From: Pleomorphovibrio marinus
GTDB taxonomy: Bacteria > Bacteroidota > Bacteroidia > Cytophagales > Cyclobacteriaceae
Length of the DNA stretch: 64,000 nt
NCBI RefSeq assembly: GCF_003347495.1
Contig: NZ_QCXY01000013.1
Span: 151,867 to 215,866, forward strand
Reading direction: 5' to 3'
Positions 1-9,163 of this stretch are shown here, one piece after another (positions within the stretch are counted from its first letter, which is position 1; each line of letters starts with the position of its first letter). The notes below the pieces were generated by a model. It was not told the origin of the DNA, searched no databases, and was given only the letters and a program-made list of their open reading frames with translations. The position numbers and the translations under genes were made by a program.

Positions 1-125
1 TCTGGAAAAATGTGGAGAACATAGATCCGGAGGCCAATTATACCGCTGGAAATGCCCAGGGCTTGGATTATTTCGGAATGCCTCAAACCAGGACATTCGG
101 TTTCAATTTAAGGGCGACATTCTAA
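1..125 (+). CDS. SusC/RagA-family TonB-dependent receptor, C-terminal fragment
   Basis: Only the last 40 codons lie in the window; the gene starts to the left. The fragment reads WKNVENIDPEANYTAGNAQG and so on, ending NLRATF at a TAA stop. It is almost the same as the last residues of the complete SusC-like protein at 2378-5638, which ends with the same NLRATF. It is therefore the final strands of an outer-membrane beta barrel that imports oligomeric nutrients with a SusD lipoprotein. The partner gene follows 25 bases later at 151. Seen: sequence and paralogy. Known: SusC family role. The substrate cannot be inferred. Confidence 0.9.
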   Translation, partial: WKNVENIDPEANYTAGNAQGLDYFGMPQTRTFGFNLRATF

Positions 126-150
126 TCACCATTGATCAAAAAAGGAAATT

Positions 151-1761
151 ATGAGATTAATTGATAAAACAATCGGATTAGTGGTGGGCATGGCAGTGAT
201 GTTTGCTGCTTGCGACACCCAGGAATTACACGATTTGAACATCAACCCACAAGCCGTAAATGAAATGGATGTAAACTTCATCTTCACTGCGGCACAGTTA
301 GGTACGGCCTCGGGAGGGGCGGCTGGTGACAACCGGATTATTGACTGGAGAACAAATATTGGAATGGGTGCTTATTTGATTCAACACTTGGCCAATGCCG
401 GTGGTGGTATAGCACCTGGTGACAAGTACATTGAAAACTTCGAGTCCAACAATGCACCATTTCAGTTCTTTTATGGGGATGCCTTGAAGAACCTTTCGGA
501 GGTGCTCAGACAAACTGGTCCTGGAGGATATGAGGAGGGAACCAAAAACAACATGCGGCAAGCTACCCGTATGATGATGGTGCTGAACTTCCACAGGCTA
601 ACGGATTTCTATGGAAACATTCCCTATTTTGAGGCATTACAGGGTATGGAAGGAAACTTCTTTCCTCAGTACGATACGCAGCCTGAGATTTATGCCGATA
701 TGTTGAATGAGTTGGCGGAGGCCACTGCAATGTTGGATCCGTCTGGACCAGATGAGGGTTTTTCCAACGCAGACATTGTTTTCCAAGGTGATATCGATAA
801 GTGGAGGAGATTTGGTAACTCCCTTATGCTTAGGTTGGCTATGCGGGTTTCCAATGTGGCCCCTGACATGGCAAATGAGTATGTTTCACTTGCAGTTTCC
901 GGTGGCGTTATGGAAAGCAACAACGATAATTACTGGGTCCCAATGGCAGAGGGGCCAAGTCTTTGGATCAACCAGAATGGCATTTCCAGGGCTTTCTTTC
1001 CAGGAGATGGTGGACAACCGGCCTTTATGAGTGACACCTTTATCGATTGGTTAAAGGCGGATGCCGCCTCAGAAGATGAAGTTGACCCTAGGTTGATGAT
1101 CCTTTCTGGGGGTATAGCCAGGTGGACTGCCAACGATTGGATTGTCTATAACGATAATCCCCTTGAACAAATGGGGATGCCGAATGGTTTTGATGCAGCA
1201 GGTATCGACGATATGTTTGGAGAGGAAATAGACCAGCAGGAAACATTTTCAAGGATCAATTATCTGCTCTTGCAGAGAGATGCCCCCTATCTTTTGATGA
1301 ATTATGCGGAGACTGCCTTTTTGTTGGCAGAGGCTCTTGAGAGAGGGATTGGTTCAGGCATACCCGGTCAGCCACAGGAACATTATGAAAGTGGTGTAAG
1401 GGCTGCCATGCAAATGTACACTCCATTTAATTCCTCCCTTGTGGTAACCGATGATCAGGTGGATGCTTATCTTGCCAGGCATACTTATGGCCAGGAAAAG
1501 CCAGCCTTAGAAATGATTGGGGAACAATTGTGGGCCAGTAAATTCTTCAATTGGTGGGATGCTTGGTCGGATTGGAGAAGGACGGGATACCCTGAACTTA
1601 CTCCTACAAATCACCCCTTGAACATGACCCAAGGTCAAATCATGAGAAGGCTTAGGTACCCTGCTCAAGAAGCGGCATCCAACGAGCATTTTGCTTCTGG
1701 AAGTACCCAGCCGGACACCTTTGTGAACAGGGTCTGGTGGGACGGTGGTTCCGCAGATTGA
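151..1761 (+). CDS. SusD/RagB-family nutrient-binding outer membrane lipoprotein
   Basis: A 536-residue surface lipoprotein that should form the lid over the SusC-like barrel encoded just upstream. It begins with a lipoprotein signal peptide: a charged start, a hydrophobic stretch and the lipobox FAAC, with the lipid-bearing cysteine near residue 21. Mature sequence starts DTQELHDLNINPQ, typical of the SusD-like_2 type. Internal stretches such as RATRMMMVLNFHRLTDFYGN and NWWDAWSDWRRTGYP are shared with the second SusD at 5686-7284, so the two are paralogues. It is probably cotranscribed with the truncated SusC gene and ends before a strong terminator at 1792. The ligand is not identifiable from sequence. 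Confidence 0.93.
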   Translation: MRLIDKTIGLVVGMAVMFAACDTQELHDLNINPQAVNEMDVNFIFTAAQLGTASGGAAGDNRIIDWRTNIGMGAYLIQHLANAGGGIAPGDKYIENFESNNAPFQFFYGDALKNLSEVLRQTGPGGYEEGTKNNMRQATRMMMVLNFHRLTDFYGNIPYFEALQGMEGNFFPQYDTQPEIYADMLNELAEATAMLDPSGPDEGFSNADIVFQGDIDKWRRFGNSLMLRLAMRVSNVAPDMANEYVSLAVSGGVMESNNDNYWVPMAEGPSLWINQNGISRAFFPGDGGQPAFMSDTFIDWLKADAASEDEVDPRLMILSGGIARWTANDWIVYNDNPLEQMGMPNGFDAAGIDDMFGEEIDQQETFSRINYLLLQRDAPYLLMNYAETAFLLAEALERGIGSGIPGQPQEHYESGVRAAMQMYTPFNSSLVVTDDQVDAYLARHTYGQEKPALEMIGEQLWASKFFNWWDAWSDWRRTGYPELTPTNHPLNMTQGQIMRRLRYPAQEAASNEHFASGSTQPDTFVNRVWWDGGSAD

Positions 1762-1791
1762 TAAGCAGTTTTTAAAACGAACAAAAAAAAT

Positions 1792-1828
1792 AAAGGGTGG
1801 GCAAATAATGCCTGCCCTTTTTATTTTT
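1792..1828 (+). terminator. Rho-independent terminator after the first SusC/SusD pair
   Basis: A 12-base stem (AAAGGGTGGGCA with TGCCTGCCCTTT, two G-U pairs) closes a five-base AATAA loop and runs into a T-rich tract. It lies 30 bases after the SusD stop codon and separates the two paralogous SusC/SusD transcription units. Confidence 0.88.
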
Positions 1829-2377
1829 CAAAGTTCTGTAAACGCATATTTGATTTTTTATAGTTAGAATGTAAGTAATTTTTTGGTATTTTCCATAAAC
1901 AATCTTCGGTCACCTGGTGAAATTGAAATATTATTAGGAAACGACGCAACTTAGTTTCGGATTAATTTGAAAGCAAGATCTAAATAAAATTATTTTTGGG
2001 TTTTTATTAAATTAATTTAATAAAAAATTTAATAATTAGTGGAATTTTAGGTTAGTTTGAAATTTTTTTCATGGGGCATTGCTAAAAAAATATCAGCCAT
2101 AAACACCGTTCAAATAATCAGTATCACTATTTTAAAAAAAAAATCAAATCTCTCTCTTTTTTTTTAATTTATTTAATTTTACCTTTTCACGATAAATAGC
2201 ATGTACTTTTATTAATTACCTAACCACAATATTATTATCTGTTATATCACCTAATAACAAAATAAATAATATAGGCATCCAGTAATGCGTTTAAAGGTCT
2301 TTAAAAACATTGTGCCGTTTATCAAAAAAAAGTGAATTAAGTTAGTTTAAGTCAAGTTTAATCCAAAATGATCAATT
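1829..2377 (+). promoter_or_regulatory. AT-rich intergenic region and leader of the second SusC gene
   Basis: About 550 bases without a credible gene. The stretch is extremely AT-rich, with long A and T runs around 2140-2175, and contains the perfect palindrome at 2001-2026. It must hold the promoter of the second SusC/SusD pair, but I could not find a clean TTG-N19/21-TAnnTTTG match. Role inferred from position only. Confidence 0.5.
2001..2026. repeat. Perfect 26-base AT-only palindrome
   Basis: The two 13-base arms are TTTTTATTAAATT and AATTTAATAAAAA, perfectly complementary without a loop. It lies 350 bases upstream of the SusC start. It could be a binding site for a dimeric regulator or simply a by-product of very high AT content. 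No T-run follows that would favour termination. Confidence 0.55.
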
Positions 2378-5300
2378 ATGAAAAACCTATTACTTATTGT
2401 ATGCTTGGGTTTGCTGATTAGTTTCAGCAGCTTTGCCCAGGCACAAACGGTGACCGGAAAAGTCACCGACAGCAAAGACGGAACATCACTCCCCGGGGTG
2501 TCAGTCCTCATTAAAGGGACTTCCACAGGAACTGCGACGGATGTGGATGGAAATTATTCTATTAGTGTGGACGGTTCCGAGACTGTACTAGTCTTTTCTT
2601 ATTTGGGGTTCCAAACCTTGGAGCTACCAGTTGGAAACCGAAACACCATCAACGTTTCCTTAGAAGAAGCAGCTGCAGAGTTGACAGAGGTTGTGGTTAC
2701 CGCATTAGGTATCGAAAGAAATGTTAAAGCACTACAGTACTCGGTTACTACAGTAGGGGGAGATAATCTTACTGAAGCCAGGGAAAATAACTTGGCCAAT
2801 CAATTGGCAGGCCGTGTAGCTGGGGTTAACGTTACCAATGTCGCATCAGGGCCAGCAGGATCCTCAAGGGTGATCATTCGTGGAAATACCTCCCTACAGG
2901 GCAACAACCAGCCTTTATATGTGGTTGACGGTATTCCTATGGATAACACCAATTTTGGACAAGCAGGTGTTTGGGGAGGCCCCGATAGGGGTGATGGCAT
3001 GTCTTCCATCAACCCTGATGATATTGAATCTATTTCCGTATTGAAGGGTGCGAGTGCTGCTGCACTTTACGGTGCCAGAGCTGCAAATGGGGTCATCAAT
3101 ATCGTAACCAAAAGAGGTACCGCTAGAAAAGGAATTGGTGTGGAATTTAATTCCAACTTTGTTTTTGAACAAATTAATGACCAGACGGAGCTTCAAAGAA
3201 CCTTTGGTAGCGGAAGAACCATAGGCCCTAACATGCTGGAAGCTGTAGGGACTAGGCCAGCTACCATTCAGCAAGGCTATAACTGGGGAACTCAAGCATG
3301 GGGCGAGCGGCTAGATGGGGGAAATGTAACCCATTTTCATGGTTTACAGAGACCTTACCAATATGCTGGGGACAACTGGCAAAGGTTTTACCAAACTGCC
3401 ACCGCTTTGACAAATAGTATATCCTTAGCTGGTGGAGGAGAAAACCAAACTTTCAGGTTTAATCTAACTGATTTGAGGAGCAATGCAGTTATCCCCAATT
3501 CTGGATTTGACAGATTGAATGCTTCCTTGGCAACTAATGGGAAGTTTGGGAAAAAGCTTACTTTTGATGCCAAAATTCTATATTCCAACGAAAGCGCAAA
3601 AAACAGGCCCTTCCTTTCGGACTCCCCTAATAATGCCTTTCAGTCTATTTTTGCCCTACCACCTGATGTGAATGTTCTAGATGGTAGAGGAGACCCTAAC
3701 AAACCCGGTGCCATTGCTCCTGTAATCAGTCCTTATTGGGGTCAAATGGGTATTACTGATCCTCAACTATTGTTGGACACCTGGGGATTTGTAGAAGGGG
3801 AAGAGATGCTTATGGTGAATAACCCATGGGGTCAAAATCCCTATTGGGCGACGCATCAGGTTAGCGTGAATGATGTTAGGAACAGAATTCTGGGCTCAGG
3901 CTCGATGAGATATGATATTACTGACAACATATATGCTTCGGGTCGAATAGGTATGGATTGGTTTAACAGAAGGGATACTCAAATAATCCCTCAAGGAACA
4001 GGCCATACCCGAGGTGGAAACATGTATGAAGGTGCCGACATAGTTCAAGAGACCAATTTGGAAGCAATGTTGGGCTTCAACAAGGAGTTTGGGTTGATAG
4101 GTGTAAATGCTTTCGTGGGTGCAAACAGGATGCACCGAAGCTTCAACCGGATTAGGGCAACTGGGCAGAATTTTAATGTTCCATTTTTCCACGCAATGAA
4201 TAACGCTGCGATCCGAAATTTTGACTATGGGTTCAATGAACTTGGAATCAATTCGGTTTTTGGTTCCGCAGAAATCAGTTATAATAATGTACTGTTCTTA
4301 ACGGGAACCATGAGGACGGACTGGTTCTCTGTTCTCAACCCCGAGAACAACCAAATCACTTATCCTTCAATTGGAGGTAGTTTCGTGTTTTCTGATGCAC
4401 TTTCTGAATTGCCATCGTGGTTAAGTTTTGGCAAAGTGAGAGCATCTTGGGCACAGGTGGGAAATGTGACAGTTCAACCCTATCAGGTGGAAAATTTTTA
4501 TTCATTGCTTAGCGCACCTGCGACGGATCATTCTGGCCAGCAAATTCCGATGGCATCCTTTGCCGCAGCACAAGGCAATGCCGGAACCATCCCTAACCGG
4601 GATTTAGTTCCATTGACCTCTACCGAGCAAGAGTTTGGGATAGACATGAGGTTTTTTCAAAATAGGTTAGGTTTGGATCTTACCTATTATAGCCAAAAGA
4701 CCACTAACGATATCTTGAACGCCACGATTTCACGGTCTTCTGGATTTGGATCGACGCTGGTGAACGTGGGAGAAATGAGGAATAGAGGAATAGAGATGTT
4801 GTTTACAGGAACCCCGGTCGCAAAAAGGGGATTTACCTGGGAAGTTTCCTTGAATTTAGCCAGAAACAGGAATGAGGTCGTGTCGCTAATTCCTGGAAAT
4901 GACATTCTTGTGGTGGATGAGCCCAGAACAAGGACGGTATTCATTCAACATAGGGTGGGGCAACCATTTGGATCTATAGTAGGATGGGTTCAGAAAAGAA
5001 CACCCGATGGGATTCCAATTTTTGAACCCAATGGGGCACCTGTGCAATCCGATGCCATGGAAGTAATTGGTAATGGGATTCCGGATTGGACCGGAGGATT
5101 TAGTAATACCGTTTCTTTCAAAGGGTTTAACTTGGGGGCTCTTATCGATTTCAGGATAGGTGGACATATCTATTCCGGGACAAACCTGAGATTAACCCAA
5201 TGGGGCCTTCATGAGCAGTCCTTACAAGGTAGAGAAGGAGAAGAGCCACTTACCGTATCTGGAGTGGTTCAGGCGGGTACAGACGCAAATGGTAATCCTA

Positions 5301-5638
5301 TTTATGAAGACTTCAATAGGACGCTTTCACCTGGTGAAGCCCAAAATTATTGGGCTCAGACAGGAAATAGGGTGCAAGATCATTTCATCTATGATGGCTC
5401 CTTTGCGAAATTAAGACAGATTAATTTTGGATATAATTTCCCACAAAGACTCCTGGAGAAAACCCCTTTTGGCAACCTTAATTTGTCATTTGTAGGTAGG
5501 AATCTTTCCATTCTTTGGAAAAATGTGGAAAATATAGATCCAGAATCAAATTATTCCTCTGGCAATGCGCAAGGCTTGGATTACTTTGGAATGCCACAGA
5601 CCAGGAGCTATGGATTTAACTTGAGGGCAACATTTTAA
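2378..5638 (+). CDS. SusC/RagA-family TonB-linked outer membrane receptor
   Basis: A full-length 1086-residue receptor. Residues 1-22 are a signal peptide (MKNLLLIVCLGLLISFSSFA). Residues about 23-100 form a carboxypeptidase-regulatory-like domain (VTGKVTDSKDGTSLPGVSV, then DGNYSISV). A plug domain follows at about 110-240 (LAGRVAGVNV, RGNTSLQGNNQPLYVVDGIP, AALYGARAANGVI), then the beta barrel ending in a terminal Phe, as barrel assembly needs. It takes up ligands captured by the SusD partner using TonB energy. The SusD gene starts 47 bases after the stop (5686). The 3' end is nearly the same as the truncated gene at 1-125, pointing to tandem duplication of the locus. Substrate unknown; no glycoside hydrolase lies beside it. 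Confidence 0.95.
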   Translation: MKNLLLIVCLGLLISFSSFAQAQTVTGKVTDSKDGTSLPGVSVLIKGTSTGTATDVDGNYSISVDGSETVLVFSYLGFQTLELPVGNRNTINVSLEEAAAELTEVVVTALGIERNVKALQYSVTTVGGDNLTEARENNLANQLAGRVAGVNVTNVASGPAGSSRVIIRGNTSLQGNNQPLYVVDGIPMDNTNFGQAGVWGGPDRGDGMSSINPDDIESISVLKGASAAALYGARAANGVINIVTKRGTARKGIGVEFNSNFVFEQINDQTELQRTFGSGRTIGPNMLEAVGTRPATIQQGYNWGTQAWGERLDGGNVTHFHGLQRPYQYAGDNWQRFYQTATALTNSISLAGGGENQTFRFNLTDLRSNAVIPNSGFDRLNASLATNGKFGKKLTFDAKILYSNESAKNRPFLSDSPNNAFQSIFALPPDVNVLDGRGDPNKPGAIAPVISPYWGQMGITDPQLLLDTWGFVEGEEMLMVNNPWGQNPYWATHQVSVNDVRNRILGSGSMRYDITDNIYASGRIGMDWFNRRDTQIIPQGTGHTRGGNMYEGADIVQETNLEAMLGFNKEFGLIGVNAFVGANRMHRSFNRIRATGQNFNVPFFHAMNNAAIRNFDYGFNELGINSVFGSAEISYNNVLFLTGTMRTDWFSVLNPENNQITYPSIGGSFVFSDALSELPSWLSFGKVRASWAQVGNVTVQPYQVENFYSLLSAPATDHSGQQIPMASFAAAQGNAGTIPNRDLVPLTSTEQEFGIDMRFFQNRLGLDLTYYSQKTTNDILNATISRSSGFGSTLVNVGEMRNRGIEMLFTGTPVAKRGFTWEVSLNLARNRNEVVSLIPGNDILVVDEPRTRTVFIQHRVGQPFGSIVGWVQKRTPDGIPIFEPNGAPVQSDAMEVIGNGIPDWTGGFSNTVSFKGFNLGALIDFRIGGHIYSGTNLRLTQWGLHEQSLQGREGEEPLTVSGVVQAGTDANGNPIYEDFNRTLSPGEAQNYWAQTGNRVQDHFIYDGSFAKLRQINFGYNFPQRLLEKTPFGNLNLSFVGRNLSILWKNVENIDPESNYSSGNAQGLDYFGMPQTRSYGFNLRATF

Positions 5639-5685
5639 AATGTGCTATCGAGATGATTTTATCATTTCTAAAAAAAGCAAAAATT

Positions 5686-7284
5686 ATGAAAATCACATAT
5701 AAATTCGTACCGATTGTATTTCTGTTGATGGTTGCGTTAGTTGGGTGCGACACGGAGGAATTACACAATCTAAATATAAACCCACAAGCGGTAAGGGAGA
5801 TTGACCTCAATTACATGTTTACCGCAGCACAACTGGGTACAGCAGACGGAGGCTCTGCCTCCAACCGTTATCTTAATTGGAGAACCAATATTGGTTATGC
5901 AGGATTATGGATGCAGCAAATTGCCTCCTCCGGTACTGGTTTGAATTCAGCAGGTAGTGTCTATAATGAGAATTTCGAAGGTAATAATGCCCCATGGGAA
6001 TACTTATACGGGGACGCGCTCAAAAATATCGCAGAGGTAATCAAACAAACCGGTCCTGGTGGATATGATGAAGGAAACAAGCAAAACTTGCGTCAAGCCT
6101 CCCGTATATTAAGGGCCTTTAATTTCCACCGATTGACAGATTGGTATGGGAACATCCCTTATTTTAATGCCTTAAACGGGATGGACGGTGAGTTTTTTCC
6201 AGAATATGATCCTCAGTCGACTATCTACCCAGATTTATTGCGAGAGCTTGAAGAGGCTACAGCCGCTCTTGATCCCAGTATTCCAGATCAAGGATTTTCA
6301 AGAGCAGATTTGTATTACGATGGTGATTTAGGAAAGTGGAGAAGATGGGGGTATTCCATCATGTTAAGGTTGGCAATGAGGGTTTCCAATGTAGCACCGG
6401 ACCTTGCCAACGAATATGTCACCAAAGCCATTGCCGGTGGGGTTTTCCAAAGCAATGATGATAATCCATATGTGCCTCATTCAGAAGGTCCAAGCCAATG
6501 GGTGAACCAAAATGGAATTTCTAGGTCCTTTTATCCTGGCGACGGTGGTCAACAGTCCTTTCTGGCAAAAACATTTGTTGATTTCTTGAAAGGAGATGAA
6601 CCCAATGACCCAGCAAGTCATGACCCCAGATTGATGATTTTAGTGGGAGGAATCGGAAACTGGACCGCCGCTGAGTGGATTCCCTATAACACTGATCCCG
6701 TGGCACAAAGAGGAATGCCCTCTGGTTTTGATGCAGCTATGCTGGAAGCAATTGACCCCAGACCCTTGATAGAGGTTTATTCTAGGATCAACGTTAACTT
6801 ATTGAGGTTTGATAGTCCATACCAACTTATGAACTATGCGGAAGTTGAATTCCTACAAGCTGAAGCTTTGGAAAGAGGGATAGGTTCAGGCATACCAGGA
6901 ACGGCCAGAGAACATTACGAAGCTGGTGTCAAAGGTGCTATGCAAATGTATACCTTTTTCCACTCCTCATTGGTGGTTTCCGATCAGCAGGTGGAAAATT
7001 ACCTGGCTAGATACCCCTATGGATCAAAAGCTCCGTTGGAAATGATTGGTGATCAAATGTGGGCAAGCAAGTTCTTTAATTGGTGGGATTCCTGGAATGA
7101 TTGGAGAAGAACGGGTTATCCCCAATTGGTCCCTGTGATACATCCTCTTGGAGTTACTGATGGACAGATTCCAAGAAGGCTCAGGTATCCTGCGCAGGAG
7201 TCTGCATCCAATATTAACTTTGCAACAGGAGCCACGCTTCCAGATATACTTACTGGAAGAGTGTGGTGGGATACTACCAATTAA
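5686..7284 (+). CDS. SusD/RagB-family nutrient-binding outer membrane lipoprotein
   Basis: Partner of the SusC-like receptor just upstream. I chose the ATG at 5686 rather than the in-frame ATG at 5653, because only the shorter form gives a normal lipoprotein signal: MKITYKFVPIVFLLMVALVG followed by the lipidated Cys. The protein is then 532 residues. Its mature start (DTEELHNLNINPQAV) and many blocks match the SusD at 151-1761, for example SNVAP, LANEYV, WMQ/NQNGISR and ERGIGSGIPG. It should sit on the cell surface and bind the transported ligand. A terminator follows at 7318. The pair is likely regulated as one unit from the 1829-2377 region. Confidence 0.94.
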   Translation: MKITYKFVPIVFLLMVALVGCDTEELHNLNINPQAVREIDLNYMFTAAQLGTADGGSASNRYLNWRTNIGYAGLWMQQIASSGTGLNSAGSVYNENFEGNNAPWEYLYGDALKNIAEVIKQTGPGGYDEGNKQNLRQASRILRAFNFHRLTDWYGNIPYFNALNGMDGEFFPEYDPQSTIYPDLLRELEEATAALDPSIPDQGFSRADLYYDGDLGKWRRWGYSIMLRLAMRVSNVAPDLANEYVTKAIAGGVFQSNDDNPYVPHSEGPSQWVNQNGISRSFYPGDGGQQSFLAKTFVDFLKGDEPNDPASHDPRLMILVGGIGNWTAAEWIPYNTDPVAQRGMPSGFDAAMLEAIDPRPLIEVYSRINVNLLRFDSPYQLMNYAEVEFLQAEALERGIGSGIPGTAREHYEAGVKGAMQMYTFFHSSLVVSDQQVENYLARYPYGSKAPLEMIGDQMWASKFFNWWDSWNDWRRTGYPQLVPVIHPLGVTDGQIPRRLRYPAQESASNINFATGATLPDILTGRVWWDTTN

Positions 7285-7317
7285 TACCCAGATACTCAAA
7301 TACACATTTAACATTTT

Positions 7318-7349
7318 AAAAGGCCCGGATTTTTCCGGGTCTTTTTTTT
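7318..7349 (+). terminator. Rho-independent terminator after the second SusC/SusD pair
   Basis: Stem GGCCCGGA with TCCGGGTC (one G-U pair), TTTT loop and eight T's. An A-run precedes the stem, so it could also stop the convergent minus-strand gene, whose stop codon (7348-7350) overlaps the T-run. Confidence 0.9.
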
Positions 7350-8838
7350 AGCGTATGGGGTAAATCGCATCGTTGTTAGAACCCATATAAGCTCCCCAAA
7401 CCGGGGTTTTCCGCACTTTGATGGGTAGGTCAATCCGCTTTACACGCATACCCAAAAAAGAAAGTAAATCCGAATGGCTGTAATACTGGCAATGTACCAA
7501 ATCCAAAAAACCATCCCCGTCTATATCCCCTATCCATGGCGTGCTAAAAATATTCTTAAACCCCTTGGTCTGGTCTATCGAATAATGGCTACCGGTCTTA
7601 AAATCGATAACCAAAAGCCTGTTTTCCACAGCAAAGGAACTTTGATCCCCGATAAACCGATTGCAATCAAACTCATTGATACTGATGATGGCCTCCTCTA
7701 TTCCGTCATTGTTCAGGTCATAGGCCACAGGAGAGGAAAAACCCGTACAACCCAGGGAGTCGGTAAAGACTATTTCACCTGTACTGCCGTCGAATAATAC
7801 CTGTACAGAACCCGTATTTTCCGGCCAAACCCCTTGGGAAACGAAAGTGAAAAAATCGGGGGTGTCATCATCTGTGAATTGACCCACCGCAAAACTGTTG
7901 CTGCACTCCGTGCCTGGCACCTGGTTTTCCCATATGGGTTTCAAGGTGTTTCCGTCTATGGCCACTGCGGTGCTTGCGTGAGATATGGCTATGATATCGT
8001 ACATGCCATCCTGATTTATGTCTGCTATTACCGGGGTGGCGATAAAGCCATGCCCATTCTCCCTGGCGATAGGGATGGAATTGGAAAGGTCATTGTTCAT
8101 TAAATCCTCCAGTTTGGTCACATATAGCGACCCATCAATGGTTTCTCCCCCACTGCCAAAAACCACTTGAGTGGCCTTTTCACCGGGCTGTTGGAAAGCC
8201 ACAGGGGACATGTAGGTTTCCTTGCCATCCGGCAACGTATCTGCAGCGAGGATATTTCCGGTTTTAGCATCAAACACCATAAGGACTCCCGGAAAGCGGT
8301 TTTCGGTAAGGTAAGGTTGGGCTTCATAGTTGCCGCCATTAGACACCAATAAATCAGGGATGCCGTCTTCATTCTGATCGGGAACAAGTACCGCAGTATT
8401 GAAGTTGAACCTTGCGTATTGCAACACCGGATGATCCTCATAGTCATACCTGTATTCCCAAAGTAAATTTCCGGTTTTGCCATCAATGGCTTTGAAATAG
8501 GGGGATCTTCCTCCAATAAAGATATCTGGAACCCCGTCGTCATTTATATCCTGAAAGACAGGGGCACCATAAACCTGATCTTCAGAGGGATGAGCCCATA
8601 GGAGTTCCCCGTCCGACCCATCTATGGCAAGGATTCCCATGTCACTTTCCTGAAACTCGTTCTTTCCCGCCCCCATCACGAAATCCAATATCCCATCTCC
8701 GTTCAGATCCACTGATCTGGGCGAGGATTGTGAGCCTATCTGGGAGAAATTAACATCCCATACCAAGTCGCTTTCCTTTTTTTGCTTACAGGAAAAAACC
8801 CATACAGCCACAAGGCTGATCAAATAAAAACGTGACAT
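7348..8838 (-). CDS. FG-GAP/VCBS-repeat lipoprotein, predicted beta propeller
   Basis: I place the start at 8838, not at the upstream in-frame ATG at 8916, because the shorter form (496 residues) begins with a clean lipoprotein signal, MSRFYLISLVAVWVFSC. A TAnnTTTG-type box (TATGTTTG, minus strand, 8917-8910) also lies between the two, which would put transcription start downstream of 8916. The protein carries repeated calcium-loop motifs of the FG-GAP/VCBS kind: DLNGDGILDF, DINDDGVPDI, DQNEDGIPDL, DINQDGMYDI, DLNNDGIEEA and DIDGDGFLDL. PQQ-like blade sequences alternate with them (DGSDGELLW, DGKTGNLLWEY). Probably a surface or periplasmic propeller; ligand unknown. It is convergent with the SusD gene and divergent from another FG-GAP protein at 9164. 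Confidence 0.85.
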   Translation of the reverse strand: MSRFYLISLVAVWVFSCKQKKESDLVWDVNFSQIGSQSSPRSVDLNGDGILDFVMGAGKNEFQESDMGILAIDGSDGELLWAHPSEDQVYGAPVFQDINDDGVPDIFIGGRSPYFKAIDGKTGNLLWEYRYDYEDHPVLQYARFNFNTAVLVPDQNEDGIPDLLVSNGGNYEAQPYLTENRFPGVLMVFDAKTGNILAADTLPDGKETYMSPVAFQQPGEKATQVVFGSGGETIDGSLYVTKLEDLMNNDLSNSIPIARENGHGFIATPVIADINQDGMYDIIAISHASTAVAIDGNTLKPIWENQVPGTECSNSFAVGQFTDDDTPDFFTFVSQGVWPENTGSVQVLFDGSTGEIVFTDSLGCTGFSSPVAYDLNNDGIEEAIISINEFDCNRFIGDQSSFAVENRLLVIDFKTGSHYSIDQTKGFKNIFSTPWIGDIDGDGFLDLVHCQYYSHSDLLSFLGMRVKRIDLPIKVRKTPVWGAYMGSNNDAIYPIR

Positions 8839-9163
8839 AGTTAGGATTTTTTTTAATGGGCGATTTGAAACGGTGAAGTACAGATTCATGGATTTTATCA
8901 TTCTGACCCCAAACATACTAAATATTTTGAGAGCCTGTTTTAATATGGCTAATTCGGAATAATGGGTTTGGTGGCTACAAATGGTTTATATCATAAAGAA
9001 TAGCAGCGAATTTGAAGATTTTCCTTTCCTTTTACTTGATGCTTAGGGGTATTATCACGTTATTTATCTTAGAGTATCTTCAGTTTAACGAATAGTTACT
9101 GTAAGTTTTCTTAATCACTTTCCCCGAAATTATACTGGGAAGCTAAAACAAATTATCATAGTC

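Noticed and set aside
8118..8543. 141-residue minus-strand frame
   Set aside because: Lies wholly inside the FG-GAP lipoprotein gene on the same strand in another frame; the lipoprotein frame has clear repeats.
8839..8916. N-terminal extension of the FG-GAP lipoprotein
   Set aside because: It would bury the lipoprotein signal 26 residues inside the protein and would start upstream of the likely transcription start.
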